A DNA stretch of 64,000 nt, from the NCBI GenBank assembly GCA_028749475.1, contig JAQVWN010000008.1, positions 1 through 64,000 of the forward strand, written 5' to 3'. Position numbers and translations under genes: made by a program. Positions 42,745 to 51,794 of the stretch are shown one piece after another (the stretch's first letter is position 1; each line of letters begins with the position of its first letter). The notes under the pieces are model-generated. The model ran no database searches and was not told where the DNA came from. It saw nothing but the letters and a program-made list of their open reading frames with translations. The stretch is from Thomasclavelia sp. (GTDB taxonomy: Bacteria; Bacillota_I; Bacilli_A; Erysipelotrichales; Coprobacillaceae).

Positions 42745-44400
42745 TTAATTCTTTGCTCTAGCTTCTTCAATCAATTGTTTTGCATGCGATAATGATTCAT
42801 CAGTTATCTTTGTACCTGATATTAATCTAGCTATTTGTTTAATACTATCTTCATCATTCAATTTAGAAACACTTACTGAAGTATTACTAGTAGTATTAGA
42901 TTTAGAAATTAGGTAATGATGATCATAGAAAGCAGCTACCTGAGCTAAATGAGTTATACATATAATTTGATTGTTTGTAGCTAATTCTTTCATTTTATTT
43001 CCCATACTAAATGCTACTTTACCAGAGACACCAGTATCAGCTTCGTCAAATATCATTGTTTGATTAATCAATGGATTATTAAACAATACTTTAATAGCCA
43101 TCATAATACGAGAAACTTCTCCTCCAGAAGCAATGTCTTTTAGAGGCTTTAATGATTCTCCAGGATTAGTACTAATCATAAACTTAACATCATCATAACC
43201 ATTAATATTTGGTTCAACTTCCTTGATGATGATATCGAAGACTACATTTTTAAGATATAAAGAGGATAATTCTTTTGTAATCTGCTTTATAAATGTTTCT
43301 TTTCCCTTAATTCGATTATTATGTATTTTTTTAGCAAGGCTATCTAAATTATCTTTTAAAGAAGATAATTCCTTATTTAAATCATTAATGTATTGTTCTC
43401 TATTAGAAAAATTATCGATTTTTTTCATTAATTCTTCTTTCGATTCTAAAATGGTTTCAACAGAATTACCATACTTTCTTTTTAAAGTATTAAATGAAGT
43501 AATAGTATCAAATATTTCTTCTTCTCGTTCTTTAGAAAAAGATAAATTATATTTATATGAATCTATCTCATTATCTATGTCTGTTAATGCATAATATATA
43601 TCGTTGATTTTTTCATCTAATTCTTTAAAATCCTCGTTATCAATATTATCTAAATAGCTGATTGCTTCTTTTAGATTAGATAAAACTCTTGCTTCCATTA
43701 AACTATGATAACTATTCAATAATTCATTGTTTTTGGCTAAATCTTTTAGATTTTTTCTTTCCTCTAAAAGCTTATCTTCATCAAAATTATCAAAATCAAA
43801 ACTTTCAATCTCTTTTAATTGAGTATTATAAAAGTCTAATTGTTCATCTGACATTTCTTCACTAATCAAATTAGACAATTCTTTTTCCTTTGATTTGTAT
43901 TTATTAAAGATATCCAAGTATTCTTTTTTCAAATTGGCCATTGATTTTCCAATATAATTATCTAAATAACCAATATGCAATTTTTCATTAAATAGTAATT
44001 GGTTATCAAATTGATTATGAATATCTATTAAATTACTCATTATAATTTTTAACAAAGATAATGACACAGTTCGATAATTAATTTTAATGGTAGTGTTACC
44101 ATTTCCGTTCATTTTTTTAGATACAATTAGTTGATTATCATCTAAATTAATATCATTTTCTTTTAATAAATTAATAGTATTTATATTATCAATATAAAAA
44201 TTACCTTCAATAAAGAAATAATCTTTATTATCTTTAATTAAATCAGTATTGCTTCTATTACCACTTAATTGCCCTATTGCATCAATAACTATTGATTTAC
44301 CAGCTCCAGTTTCACCACTTAATACATTCATACCATCAGAAAAATCAATTTCTAATTTATCGATAATTGTAAAGTTTTCTATATATAAACTGTTTAACAT
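42745..44400 (-). CDS. recN: DNA repair protein RecN
   Basis: SMC-like ATPase that acts early at double-strand breaks. Length 551, typical for RecN. Walker A GETGAGKS is at 29-36 and the ABC signature is near LKDIASGGEVSRIMMAIK. Walker B with TMIFDEADTGVSGKVA follows, then the ITHLAQVAAFYDHHYLISK D/H-loop. A long coiled-coil arm spans about 150-380. It lies 6 bp after tlyA, as in Bacillus where argR sits between them; here argR is absent. Confidence 0.96.
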   Translation of the reverse strand: MLNSLYIENFTIIDKLEIDFSDGMNVLSGETGAGKSIVIDAIGQLSGNRSNTDLIKDNKDYFFIEGNFYIDNINTINLLKENDINLDDNQLIVSKKMNGNGNTTIKINYRTVSLSLLKIIMSNLIDIHNQFDNQLLFNEKLHIGYLDNYIGKSMANLKKEYLDIFNKYKSKEKELSNLISEEMSDEQLDFYNTQLKEIESFDFDNFDEDKLLEERKNLKDLAKNNELLNSYHSLMEARVLSNLKEAISYLDNIDNEDFKELDEKINDIYYALTDIDNEIDSYKYNLSFSKEREEEIFDTITSFNTLKRKYGNSVETILESKEELMKKIDNFSNREQYINDLNKELSSLKDNLDSLAKKIHNNRIKGKETFIKQITKELSSLYLKNVVFDIIIKEVEPNINGYDDVKFMISTNPGESLKPLKDIASGGEVSRIMMAIKVLFNNPLINQTMIFDEADTGVSGKVAFSMGNKMKELATNNQIICITHLAQVAAFYDHHYLISKSNTTSNTSVSVSKLNDEDSIKQIARLISGTKITDESLSHAKQLIEEARAKN

Positions 44401-44406
44401 ATAATA

Positions 44407-45207
44407 TTATCCTTTCAAACTTAAATGCGCTGCTTCTACAACGCTTTTAACATTAATTGGAGCATTTATACCACTTTTTGTAAATAACGCTATAAACTCA
44501 ATATTTCCTTCTCCACCGGTGATTGGTGAAAAATCTAAGTTTTGAATATAAAAATCAAATTTATTAGCAAAGTTAATTACATTATTAATAACTTTTTCAT
44601 GGACTAAAGGGTCTTTAACAATACCTTTTTTCCCGACTTCGTCTCTCCCAGCTTCAAATTGAGGCTTGATCAAGGTCATAATTTGATTACCAGGAAGGAA
44701 TATATCTTTTAATGGTTCAAAGATATGGGATAAGGAAATAAAACTAACATCACATGTTGCAAAAGTAGGCATTTCTTCGGTAAAAAAGTCTTTTGTGACA
44801 TATCTAAAGTTTGTTTTTTCTTTTACTATTACTCTTTCATCACTTCTAAGTTTCCAAACGAGTTGATTGGTTCCGACATCTATAGCGTATACTTTCTTAG
44901 CACCATTTTGGAGAGCACAATCAGTAAATCCTCCAGTAGAAGAACCAATATCAACCATAATTACATCTTTTAGATCTAACTTAAATGATTTAATAGCTTT
45001 TTCAAGTTTTAATCCACCTCTTGATACATATGGTAAAACTTGTCCTTTAACATGTAAATTACTATCAACAGGAATTTTAGTTCCTGGTTTATCAATTCGA
45101 TCGTAATCATCGTGAACGATTCCAGCCATAATTGCTCTTTTAGCTTTTTCTCTAGAGTCGAAAAAACCTTGTTCAACTAATAAAACATCAATTCTTTCCT
45201 TTTTCAC
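44407..45207 (-). CDS. tlyA: TlyA family rRNA 2'-O-methyltransferase (YqxC-like)
   Basis: A 267-residue protein with an N-terminal S4 RNA-binding domain (ERIDVLLVEQGFFDSREKAKRAIMAGIV) and an FtsJ-type methyltransferase domain (VMVDIGSSTGGFTDCALQNGAKKVYAIDVG). Relatives methylate 2'-hydroxyls of rRNA; older literature calls them haemolysins. I choose the GTG at 45207 (with GAGGA upstream) because the S4 domain begins there, giving the usual length. An upstream ATG adds 17 residues without homology. The gene overlaps the dxs end by 20 nt. Confidence 0.92.
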   Translation of the reverse strand: MKKERIDVLLVEQGFFDSREKAKRAIMAGIVHDDYDRIDKPGTKIPVDSNLHVKGQVLPYVSRGGLKLEKAIKSFKLDLKDVIMVDIGSSTGGFTDCALQNGAKKVYAIDVGTNQLVWKLRSDERVIVKEKTNFRYVTKDFFTEEMPTFATCDVSFISLSHIFEPLKDIFLPGNQIMTLIKPQFEAGRDEVGKKGIVKDPLVHEKVINNVINFANKFDFYIQNLDFSPITGGEGNIEFIALFTKSGINAPINVKSVVEAAHLSLKG

Positions 45208-47068
45208 TAACAATTTCCTCGATTCTTTTCTTAAAAGTAGCCATATCAAGATGTTCATCTTTTAAAACTTCATTAATAGACCCTTGTTTGGAATAATGAT
45301 CATTAATTCCAAAACTATAATAGTCATTTTTTATTTCGTTGTTCATATAATATGATGAAATTTGATATCCTAATGAATTAGTTTTAATATCTGTTTCATA
45401 TACAACAATTGGAGTATTATAAGCAGCTATTTCAATAAGCATATTGTTATCCATTGGTTTAATAAATCTCGCATTTATTAAACAATATTTAATATTAGTA
45501 TCTTTTAAAGCCTTGTTTATTCTATTTAAATTATAACTATAACTAATAATACAAATATCAGGGTTTTCATCTTTATGTTCATAAGTCCAAGTCCCAATTT
45601 TTAAAGTGCTTGTAATAGAAACTTCTTTATTTAGAATACAGCCTTTAGGTATTCTCATAATATAAGGATATTTATAATCTTTGAAAGCTGTATTAATAAA
45701 TTGCTTGGTTTCAACTGCATCTTTAGGTGTAAATAATATTATATTAGGTAATGGAGTTATAAATCCAATATCAAATACCCCATTATGAGTTGGGCCATCA
45801 TTACCAACTATTCCACTACGATCAATTGAGATTAGACAAGGAAGATTCATTCTAGCAATATCGTGATTAAGTTGATCATATCCTCTTTGAAGAAAAGAAG
45901 AATAAATAGATAAAAATGGTTTCTTATGATTTAAAGACAATCCTGCCATAAAAGTAACTGCATGTTCCTCCGCAATTCCTACGTCAAAAGCTCTGTTGGG
46001 ATACTTTTTAAATATGTTTTGTAAACAAGAGCCATTAATCATAGCAGGTGTTATAGCTACGATATCTTTATCTTTATTCATGTGTAGTTCTACTTGATCA
46101 GCAACAACTTTACTCCAAGATATTTTATCTTTATTATCTACTAAACTAATTCCTGATTTAATATCGAATGGACCAACACCATGCCATTTACCAATTGTAT
46201 CAACTTCAGCATATTTATAACCCATTCCTTTATTTGTTACTACATGAACTACCACGCTTTTATCATTTTCTTTAGCAAGATTTAAGACTCTATTAAGTTC
46301 ATGAATATTGTGACCATCAACTGGCCCTAGATAATCTAAACCAAAATCTTCAAATATTGTTTTATTAATAAATCCGTGCTTAAAGAAATCTTTTACAGAT
46401 TTAGTAGCTGAATAAACAGCACTTCCTACTTTTCCTTGATGTTTTAAGGCATCTTTATAATTCTTCTTAAAATGATTATAAGTATCTGAAATTCGAATAT
46501 TACTTAAAAATTCTGCAAAGCCACCTACTGGCTTTGTAATTGCCATTTGGTTATCGTTTAAAATTACAATTACTTTATTGTTTAGGTACCCTAAATGATT
46601 TAAGGCTTCAAATGTCTCACCGCCAACTATTGATGCATCACCTATAATACTAATAATAGAATAATCATCTTTATTTAAATCTCTAGCTACAGCCATACCG
46701 ATAGCACCGGAAAGAGCTGTGGAAGAATGTCCGGCTTCAAAACAATCATGAATGCTTTCTTTTCTTTTTTGAAAGCCACTAATGCCACCAAACTTTCTTA
46801 AGGAATCAAAGTCTTTGGCACGTCCAGTTAATATTTTATGGACGTAAGATTGATGTCCAACATCAAATAAGAATTTATCATTTGGAGAATCAAATACATA
46901 ATGCAAAGCTATTGTTAATTCAACAACACCTAAATTACTAGAAAGATGTCCTCCAGTTTTAGATATTTTTGTAATTAAAAATCTTCTAATATCAGAGGCT
47001 AAAATATTTAATTGTTCTTCATTAAGACCTTTAATATCTTCAGGTCCTCTAATATCTTCTACCTTCAT
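45188..47068 (-). CDS. dxs: 1-deoxy-D-xylulose-5-phosphate synthase
   Basis: Condenses pyruvate and glyceraldehyde-3-phosphate to start the MEP isoprenoid pathway, with thiamine diphosphate. Length 626. The cofactor motif reads GDASIVGGETFEALNHLGYLNNKVIVILNDNQMAI; most relatives have GDG at its start, so an Ala replaces the Gly. Later stretches IAEEHAVTFMAGL (catalytic Glu) and DRSGIVGNDGPTHNG are standard. The ATG follows the ispA stop without a gap (GGGAG overlaps the ispA end). This organism thus uses the MEP route, at least for its first step. Confidence 0.95.
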   Translation of the reverse strand: MKVEDIRGPEDIKGLNEEQLNILASDIRRFLITKISKTGGHLSSNLGVVELTIALHYVFDSPNDKFLFDVGHQSYVHKILTGRAKDFDSLRKFGGISGFQKRKESIHDCFEAGHSSTALSGAIGMAVARDLNKDDYSIISIIGDASIVGGETFEALNHLGYLNNKVIVILNDNQMAITKPVGGFAEFLSNIRISDTYNHFKKNYKDALKHQGKVGSAVYSATKSVKDFFKHGFINKTIFEDFGLDYLGPVDGHNIHELNRVLNLAKENDKSVVVHVVTNKGMGYKYAEVDTIGKWHGVGPFDIKSGISLVDNKDKISWSKVVADQVELHMNKDKDIVAITPAMINGSCLQNIFKKYPNRAFDVGIAEEHAVTFMAGLSLNHKKPFLSIYSSFLQRGYDQLNHDIARMNLPCLISIDRSGIVGNDGPTHNGVFDIGFITPLPNIILFTPKDAVETKQFINTAFKDYKYPYIMRIPKGCILNKEVSITSTLKIGTWTYEHKDENPDICIISYSYNLNRINKALKDTNIKYCLINARFIKPMDNNMLIEIAAYNTPIVVYETDIKTNSLGYQISSYYMNNEIKNDYYSFGINDHYSKQGSINEVLKDEHLDMATFKKRIEEIVSEKGKN

Positions 47069-47914
47069 TTATTTCTCCCGTTTCTCAATCATTTGGATTA
47101 TAGATATAATTAATCCGTGATTAATTTTCATAGAATATACTTCTTCTAGAGATTTATTTATAAGTCGTTTTACTTCAGACTTTGATTTATCAATAGATGT
47201 TAAAGAAACATACGTTGATTTATTATTCTCAATGTCAGAATTACTTTTACCAAGTTCTTCTTTTGTCTTAGTAACATCTAAAATATCATCTTGAATTTGA
47301 AAGGCCAAGCCTACATCCATTCCAATTTTATGCCAAGAAGTTGTATTAGTTTTATCAGCTATAACTGCAGCCATTTCAAATGATGCAGCAATTAGAGCAC
47401 CTGTTTTATAATGATGAATCTTTTTAACTTCATCCAATGAAATTTGTCTATTTTCTGATTCCATGTCTAATTCTTGGCCATATATCATGCCTTTTATCCC
47501 AGCGGCATCTAATAGAATTTTTAAAGTTTCACATTTAACATCATTAGATACGTTACTATGCATAATGACATTGCTTGCTTCAGTAAGTAATCCATCCCCC
47601 GCAAGTAAGGCTATAGGTTCATTAAATTCTTTATGACAAGTATTTTTCCCTCTTCTTAAATCATCATTATCCATACATGGTAAATCGTCATGAATTAATG
47701 AATAAGTATGGATCATCTCTAGAGCACAAGCAATATCAAGATAATCATGATAATCTATTTGATAAGATCTTAATACTTGGATAAAGATTAAAGGACGAAG
47801 TCTCTTACCACCAGCCATTAATGAATAATTCATAGCATTTTTTACATTACTAGAAGGATAAGAATCAATAATCTTTTTAAGATTTTCATTTATCTCATCA
47901 ATTATATTATTCAC
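47069..47914 (-). CDS. ispA: Farnesyl/geranyl diphosphate synthase
   Basis: Elongates isoprenyl diphosphates. The 281-residue helical enzyme has the first Asp-rich motif DDLPCMD (76-82), the second DDILD (209-213), the substrate motif GGKRLRP (35-41), and KTGALI. Two residues between Asp and Asp in the first motif and the length suggest a short-chain enzyme, C15 product likely. Translation begins at GTG (47914), overlapping the xseB stop by 8 nt. It sits between xseB and dxs as in Bacillus. Confidence 0.93.
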   Translation of the reverse strand: MNNIIDEINENLKKIIDSYPSSNVKNAMNYSLMAGGKRLRPLIFIQVLRSYQIDYHDYLDIACALEMIHTYSLIHDDLPCMDNDDLRRGKNTCHKEFNEPIALLAGDGLLTEASNVIMHSNVSNDVKCETLKILLDAAGIKGMIYGQELDMESENRQISLDEVKKIHHYKTGALIAASFEMAAVIADKTNTTSWHKIGMDVGLAFQIQDDILDVTKTKEELGKSNSDIENNKSTYVSLTSIDKSKSEVKRLINKSLEEVYSMKINHGLIISIIQMIEKREK

Positions 47915-48131
47915 CTAAATCATCTTCCTTAATATCTTCTAGTTGTCCATCATTCATGATTTTAGCAACTTTCTTTTCGATTCCTTCAATTTTTTTGTTA
48001 CAAATTTTTGTGAGGTTCATACCTTCTTGAAATAAATCAATACTTTCATCTAATGATACTTCATTGCTTTCTAGTTTTTCTACTATTTCTTCGAGTCTTT
48101 TCATTGCTTGTTCATATGTAATATTTTCCAT
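47907..48131 (-). CDS. xseB: Exodeoxyribonuclease VII small subunit
   Basis: A 74-residue helical-hairpin protein that packs on XseA. The signature is TYEQAMKRLEEIVEKLESNEVSLDESIDLFQEGMNL. GGAGGAG precedes the ATG. It lies 9 bp after xseA and overlaps the GTG start of ispA, so expression is coupled. Confidence 0.95.
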   Translation of the reverse strand: MENITYEQAMKRLEEIVEKLESNEVSLDESIDLFQEGMNLTKICNKKIEGIEKKVAKIMNDGQLEDIKEDDLGE

Positions 48132-48140
48132 AAACTCCTC

Positions 48141-49457
48141 CTATTTGACAACTGCTTTTTTATTACCATCTTTAAATTTTAAGGAAATTTCATCACCAGA
48201 AACTAAATCATCTTTTGATGAAATTACTTTTTTATCTTTAAATACAACACTATATCCTCTTTCGAGAGTTTTCATAGGGCTTAGAGTATTTAATCTAGCA
48301 ATTATGTTTGCAAAGTTTTTCCCTTCATTATTAAATTTTATATTTTCATTTCTTCTCAATTGATTATTTAAACTACTGATTTTGTTTTTTTCGAATTTTA
48401 TAAACATATCAGTTTTATTCATCAAACTATTATTTAACTCTTTATAACTATTGCTTCTTTCTTGTAAAAATCCTTTAAAATATAGTTGAAGTTTTTGATA
48501 ATTTAAATCTAATGTTGATAATTCATCTTGATAGAGTTTACGAGGATTTTTAAATAAATAGAAGTCCTCTATTTTTAATAGCTTTTGTTTATTAGTGTGT
48601 AAAATATTTGAAATAGATTTTTTAAGTCTTATTTCTACTTGATTGATATCAATGCTCATTTGAGTCATATCAGGTGTAGCTTTAACAGCGGCTGCTGTTG
48701 GAGTTGCTGCTCGGTAATCAGCAACGAAGTCTGTTATTGTAAAATCTATCTCATGCCCTACTCCACTGATTACTGGAGTTTTACATTCATAAATTGCTCT
48801 AGCAACTTCTTCTTCGTTAAAATTCCATAAATCTTCTAAAGATCCACCACCACGCGATATGATCATAGTTGAAAAATGATAAGTATCAACTTCTCTAATC
48901 GTCTTTACTATTTGTTTATAAGCATCATTTCCCTGAACAGGTATTTTAAATATCACTACCCTTGCAACAGGATATCGATTACTAATCGTTCTTAAAATAT
49001 CACTAGCTGCAGCACTGGGATATGCTGTTAGAACTGCAATTTTTCCAGGATAACTAGGTATCTCTTTTTTATGAAATTCATCAAATAATCCTTCTTTTGA
49101 TAATTTCTTTTTTAACGCTTCAAATTTTAGATATAAGTCACCTAATCCCTCTGGTTCAATCGTATTGATATATAACTGATATACACCAGTATTTGGATAT
49201 ACAGAAACATATCCATTTATATGAACCTTTTGGCCATTATCTAAATTAAAATTTATTTTGCTAGCATTGCTTTTCCAAATGACACATGATATAGATGATT
49301 TCTCGTCTTTTAAGGTCAAATATATGTGGCCACTAGCAGATCTTTTAAGATTAGAAATTTCCCCTTTTATTAAAATTGATTGCAAATTATTATCGCAATC
49401 AAGTTTACTTTTAATGTAATTATTTAAAGCTGATACAGTTAAATATCTTTTATCCAT
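48141..49457 (-). CDS. xseA: Exodeoxyribonuclease VII large subunit
   Basis: Catalytic subunit of the single-strand exonuclease that trims DNA to oligonucleotides. An OB-fold domain (about 1-110, LTVSALNNYIKSKLD...ILIKGEISNLKRSASGHIYLTLKDEKSSISCVIW) precedes the catalytic region with ISRGGGSLEDLWNFNEEEVARAI and PVISGVGHEIDFTITDFVADYRAATPTAAA. A coiled coil follows at about 260-390. Length 438. The ATG overlaps the nusB stop by 8 nt (ATGGATAA). Confidence 0.96.
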   Translation of the reverse strand: MDKRYLTVSALNNYIKSKLDCDNNLQSILIKGEISNLKRSASGHIYLTLKDEKSSISCVIWKSNASKINFNLDNGQKVHINGYVSVYPNTGVYQLYINTIEPEGLGDLYLKFEALKKKLSKEGLFDEFHKKEIPSYPGKIAVLTAYPSAAASDILRTISNRYPVARVVIFKIPVQGNDAYKQIVKTIREVDTYHFSTMIISRGGGSLEDLWNFNEEEVARAIYECKTPVISGVGHEIDFTITDFVADYRAATPTAAAVKATPDMTQMSIDINQVEIRLKKSISNILHTNKQKLLKIEDFYLFKNPRKLYQDELSTLDLNYQKLQLYFKGFLQERSNSYKELNNSLMNKTDMFIKFEKNKISSLNNQLRRNENIKFNNEGKNFANIIARLNTLSPMKTLERGYSVVFKDKKVISSKDDLVSGDEISLKFKDGNKKAVVK

Positions 49458-49860
49458 TTATTAAATTATTTAAAACTCCGTTAATAAACTTATAAGAGTC
49501 TGCATCTGAATACTTTTTAGTAATTTCTACAGCTTCATTGATGATTACAGTTTTAGGGTTTAAATTATTTTCATATTCATAACAAGCCACCAATAAAATA
49601 GCTTGCTCTATTTTAGTAATACGTTCCATAGTCCAACCAGATTTTAAATACTTGCTGATTTCATTAGAATATTTATCAATATTAATAATTGTATTATTAA
49701 TCATCTCTAAACAATAATTATATTCATCTCCATCAATCTTAAAAGAATTATCATCTTTTAAGTAGTTAGCAATGTCTTCTTTATTACAGTTAGAAATAAG
49801 AAATTGATAAACACCAATTATTGCTTTTTCTCTAACTAATCGTTTTCTAATCTTTTCCAT
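49450..49860 (-). CDS. nusB: Transcription antitermination factor NusB
   Basis: A 136-residue all-helical RNA-binding protein for rRNA antitermination with NusE. The N-terminal REKAIIGVYQFLIS, the central WTMERITKIEQAILLVACYE and the C-terminal PKTVIINEAVEITKKYSDADSYKFINGVLNNLI are the usual family stretches, including the motif that contacts BoxA RNA. AAGGAT before the ATG. It lies between the Asp23 gene and xseA; folD, found there in Bacillus, is missing. Confidence 0.95.
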   Translation of the reverse strand: MEKIRKRLVREKAIIGVYQFLISNCNKEDIANYLKDDNSFKIDGDEYNYCLEMINNTIINIDKYSNEISKYLKSGWTMERITKIEQAILLVACYEYENNLNPKTVIINEAVEITKKYSDADSYKFINGVLNNLING

Positions 49861-49942
49861 TTATTGAATCCTTTCATACTAGTAAATTCTACCATATTAC
49901 GGTTAAAATGTATAAAAAAATAATTACAAATATTGTAATTAT

Positions 49943-50287
49943 TTAAAAATTTATATTTTTAACATTCACGTTAATTTTAACGTTTCTAATATCAATCATA
50001 GCACTAATTTCATTTAAAATAGCTGTTTGTAATTCTTCTACTATTTTATTGACATTAATCCCATAATCAATCACCACATCCATTAGGATTATAATTTGAT
50101 TATTATCATTAATTTTAACTGATAAAGGGCCTTTAGTCCCAGGAATCATATCTAATGAACCACCTTCAAAATCTATCCCTTTTTTATCTTTCATTACGTG
50201 AATAGCGATAGAACTGAAACTTTTGGTACTGATAAATTGATTACCATAATTATTTTCTTTTTGTATTTGATAATATTCTGTGCTCAT
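49943..50287 (-). CDS. Asp23/Gls24 family protein (YqhY-like)
   Basis: A 114-residue Asp23-fold protein. The region PLSVKINDNNQIIILMDVVIDYGINVNKIVEELQTAILNEISAMIDIRNVKINVNVKNI is the typical DUF322 core. Bacillus YqhY lies before nusB, as here, and is tied to acetyl-CoA carboxylase control, but accB and accC are absent next to this gene. GGAGAC precedes the ATG. 82 bp of AT-rich sequence separate it from nusB. Confidence 0.92.
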   Translation of the reverse strand: MSTEYYQIQKENNYGNQFISTKSFSSIAIHVMKDKKGIDFEGGSLDMIPGTKGPLSVKINDNNQIIILMDVVIDYGINVNKIVEELQTAILNEISAMIDIRNVKINVNVKNINF

Positions 50288-50360
50288 AATTGTCTCCTTT
50301 ATACTATTTTATTAATTTATAGGCATTAATGCAAGTAATAAAAAACCACAGTTAAGTGGT

Positions 50361-50918
50361 TTAAGCACGACCTTGGTATTTTCCATCAACTGTGTTGACA
50401 ATAACCATTTCACCTTCATCAATGAAAAGAGGCACTTTAATTTGGTAACCAGTTTCAATTGTTGCATATTTAGTAGCTCCAGTAGCTGTATCACCTTTAA
50501 CAGCAGGTTCAGTTTCAGTAATTTTGAAAGGAACATTAATTGGTAAAGCAACACCAAGTACTTCACCTTCAAAACTTGTTACTTCAACTTCATCGCTTTC
50601 TTTTAAGAAATTCATTTCCCAAGTAAGATTTTCTTCTGGGATTTCAATTTGTTCATAAGTAGCATTATCCATGAAAACTAAAGATTCACCAGCATTATAT
50701 AAATATTGCATTTTATTTTTATCAATGTGAGCTCTTTGTACTTTTTCACTATTACCAAAAGTCATTTCAGTAGTAGATCCAGTTCTCATGTTTTTCATTT
50801 TAATTTTAATGTTAGCTGCAGCTCTTGCAGTTTTATTATGCGAATAATCTAACACTACAAATAAATTACCATCATATTGAAATGTTGTGCCAGGTCTTAA
50901 ATCAGATACACTAATCAT
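50361..50918 (-). CDS. efp: Elongation factor P with an atypical loop
   Basis: Rescues ribosomes stalled at polyproline. The 185-residue three-domain protein aligns end to end with the family (MISVSDLRPGTTFQYDGNLFVVLDYSHNKT; late GYQIKVPLFIDEGEMVIVNTVDGKYQGRA). The tip that reaches the P-site is unusual: positions 29-33 read K-T-A-R-A where Bacillus has K-P-G-K-G, so residue 32 is Arg rather than the modified Lys. Beta-proteobacterial EF-P also uses Arg32 (rhamnosylated by EarP), but no EarP gene is in the window. Promoter at 50950-50978. Confidence 0.95.
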   Translation of the reverse strand: MISVSDLRPGTTFQYDGNLFVVLDYSHNKTARAAANIKIKMKNMRTGSTTEMTFGNSEKVQRAHIDKNKMQYLYNAGESLVFMDNATYEQIEIPEENLTWEMNFLKESDEVEVTSFEGEVLGVALPINVPFKITETEPAVKGDTATGATKYATIETGYQIKVPLFIDEGEMVIVNTVDGKYQGRA

Positions 50919-50949
50919 TATTATCTCTCCTTTTAAAAATTCCTTAAAG

Positions 50950-50978
50950 ATAATAACACAATTAACTGCCTTTGTACA
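50950..50978 (-). promoter_or_regulatory. Promoter of efp
   Basis: Read on the minus strand: TGTACA, 17-bp spacer, extended -10 TGTTATTAT. It lies in the 62-bp gap between comGG and efp, so efp can be transcribed apart from comG. Confidence 0.5.
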
Positions 50979-50980
50979 TA

Positions 50981-51358
50981 CTATAAATCTTTAATTTCTT
51001 TGATTATTACAGCATCTTTGTCCAATTTAAAAGATGATTCATATCTATTGTTTAAATACTGATAGCTAAGTTGAATATAATAATCATCTCCATAATCATC
51101 AACACTAAAACTTACTTCATATTCCTGATAAGTAAACTCATCCGAAAATAAAATATCATTAGCTTGATTGTATTTAATATGAGCAATAGTCATTACTTCA
51201 ATAGTTCTAGTAATATTATTAATTTTTGCTTGTTTAATTCGATTATAATTAATATTTAATACAGTAAGACATATTAAAATATTAACTGTTAAAGCCATAA
51301 ATATTACAAGCACTATTTGTAATATAGATCCTTTTTTATTATTAAGAAAACTATTCAT
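50981..51358 (-). CDS. comGG: ComGG-like minor pseudopilin
   Basis: Last gene of the competence pilus operon. The 125-residue protein has a basic start MNSFLNNKKGS and one hydrophobic helix (about 11-33), the type IV prepilin layout, but lacks the Glu at +5 of the mature form (SILQI follows the Gly), a feature shared with Bacillus ComGG. The rest is a Tyr/Asp-rich globular part. Its ATG overlaps the comGF stop by 8 nt (ATGAATAG). Assignment depends on position; sequence similarity in this subunit is weak across genera. Confidence 0.8.
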   Translation of the reverse strand: MNSFLNNKKGSILQIVLVIFMALTVNILICLTVLNINYNRIKQAKINNITRTIEVMTIAHIKYNQANDILFSDEFTYQEYEVSFSVDDYGDDYYIQLSYQYLNNRYESSFKLDKDAVIIKEIKDL

Positions 51359-51794
51359 TACCTTTAACCTCTTTTTGAAAATCAGATCCTATTATAAATG
51401 AATAATTCTTAGCATTTATTTTTATCTTGATATAGATTAGATTATTCTTTTTTATAAAACTACAATCATCTACATCTCTTAGGAATATTATGTGTCCAGG
51501 TGTCATAACTATTCTATTATTATCAAGTTTTATTTCACAATCTTCGTCTTTTGAGTTTTTAAATAATAAGGATTCACCATAATTAATATCTTTTGCATCT
51601 ATTAGATATCTACTAAGTGAATGAAGACCACTACTATAAGAAGTATCAATAGTATTTATTCTATTTGGTGTATTTAAAACCTTAGTAATACTTACAATAT
51701 TGATTACTATAAGTAAAGTTATAAATAAAGAAAATAATACTTCAATTAAGGTAAAACCTTTATTATTGTATTTGTAAGATACTCGTCGTAACAT
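51351..51794 (-). CDS. comGF: ComGF-like minor pseudopilin
   Basis: A 147-residue prepilin-like protein. The cleavage motif NNKGFTLIEVLFSLFITLLI has Gly at -1 and Glu at +5 and lies behind a 13-residue leader, longer than in the other comG subunits. The body has conserved-looking Cys residues (DCEIKLDN, DDCSFIKK). The start overlaps the end of comGE by 49 nt; it is the only usable start before the cleavage site, and both genes keep intact ends, so this is true overlap and not a frameshift. ComGF stabilises the pseudopilus in relatives. Confidence 0.85.
   Translation of the reverse strand: MLRRVSYKYNNKGFTLIEVLFSLFITLLIVINIVSITKVLNTPNRINTIDTSYSSGLHSLSRYLIDAKDINYGESLLFKNSKDEDCEIKLDNNRIVMTPGHIIFLRDVDDCSFIKKNNLIYIKIKINAKNYSFIIGSDFQKEVKGNE

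Noticed and set aside
50312-50572. Minus-strand frame overlapping efp
   Set aside because: It is Leu/Lys-rich, the result of a frame shift against efp, which is a complete and conserved protein.
51746-51794. Frameshift between comGE and comGF
   Set aside because: Both genes have complete prepilin signals and normal ends, so the 49-nt overlap is better explained as real overlap.
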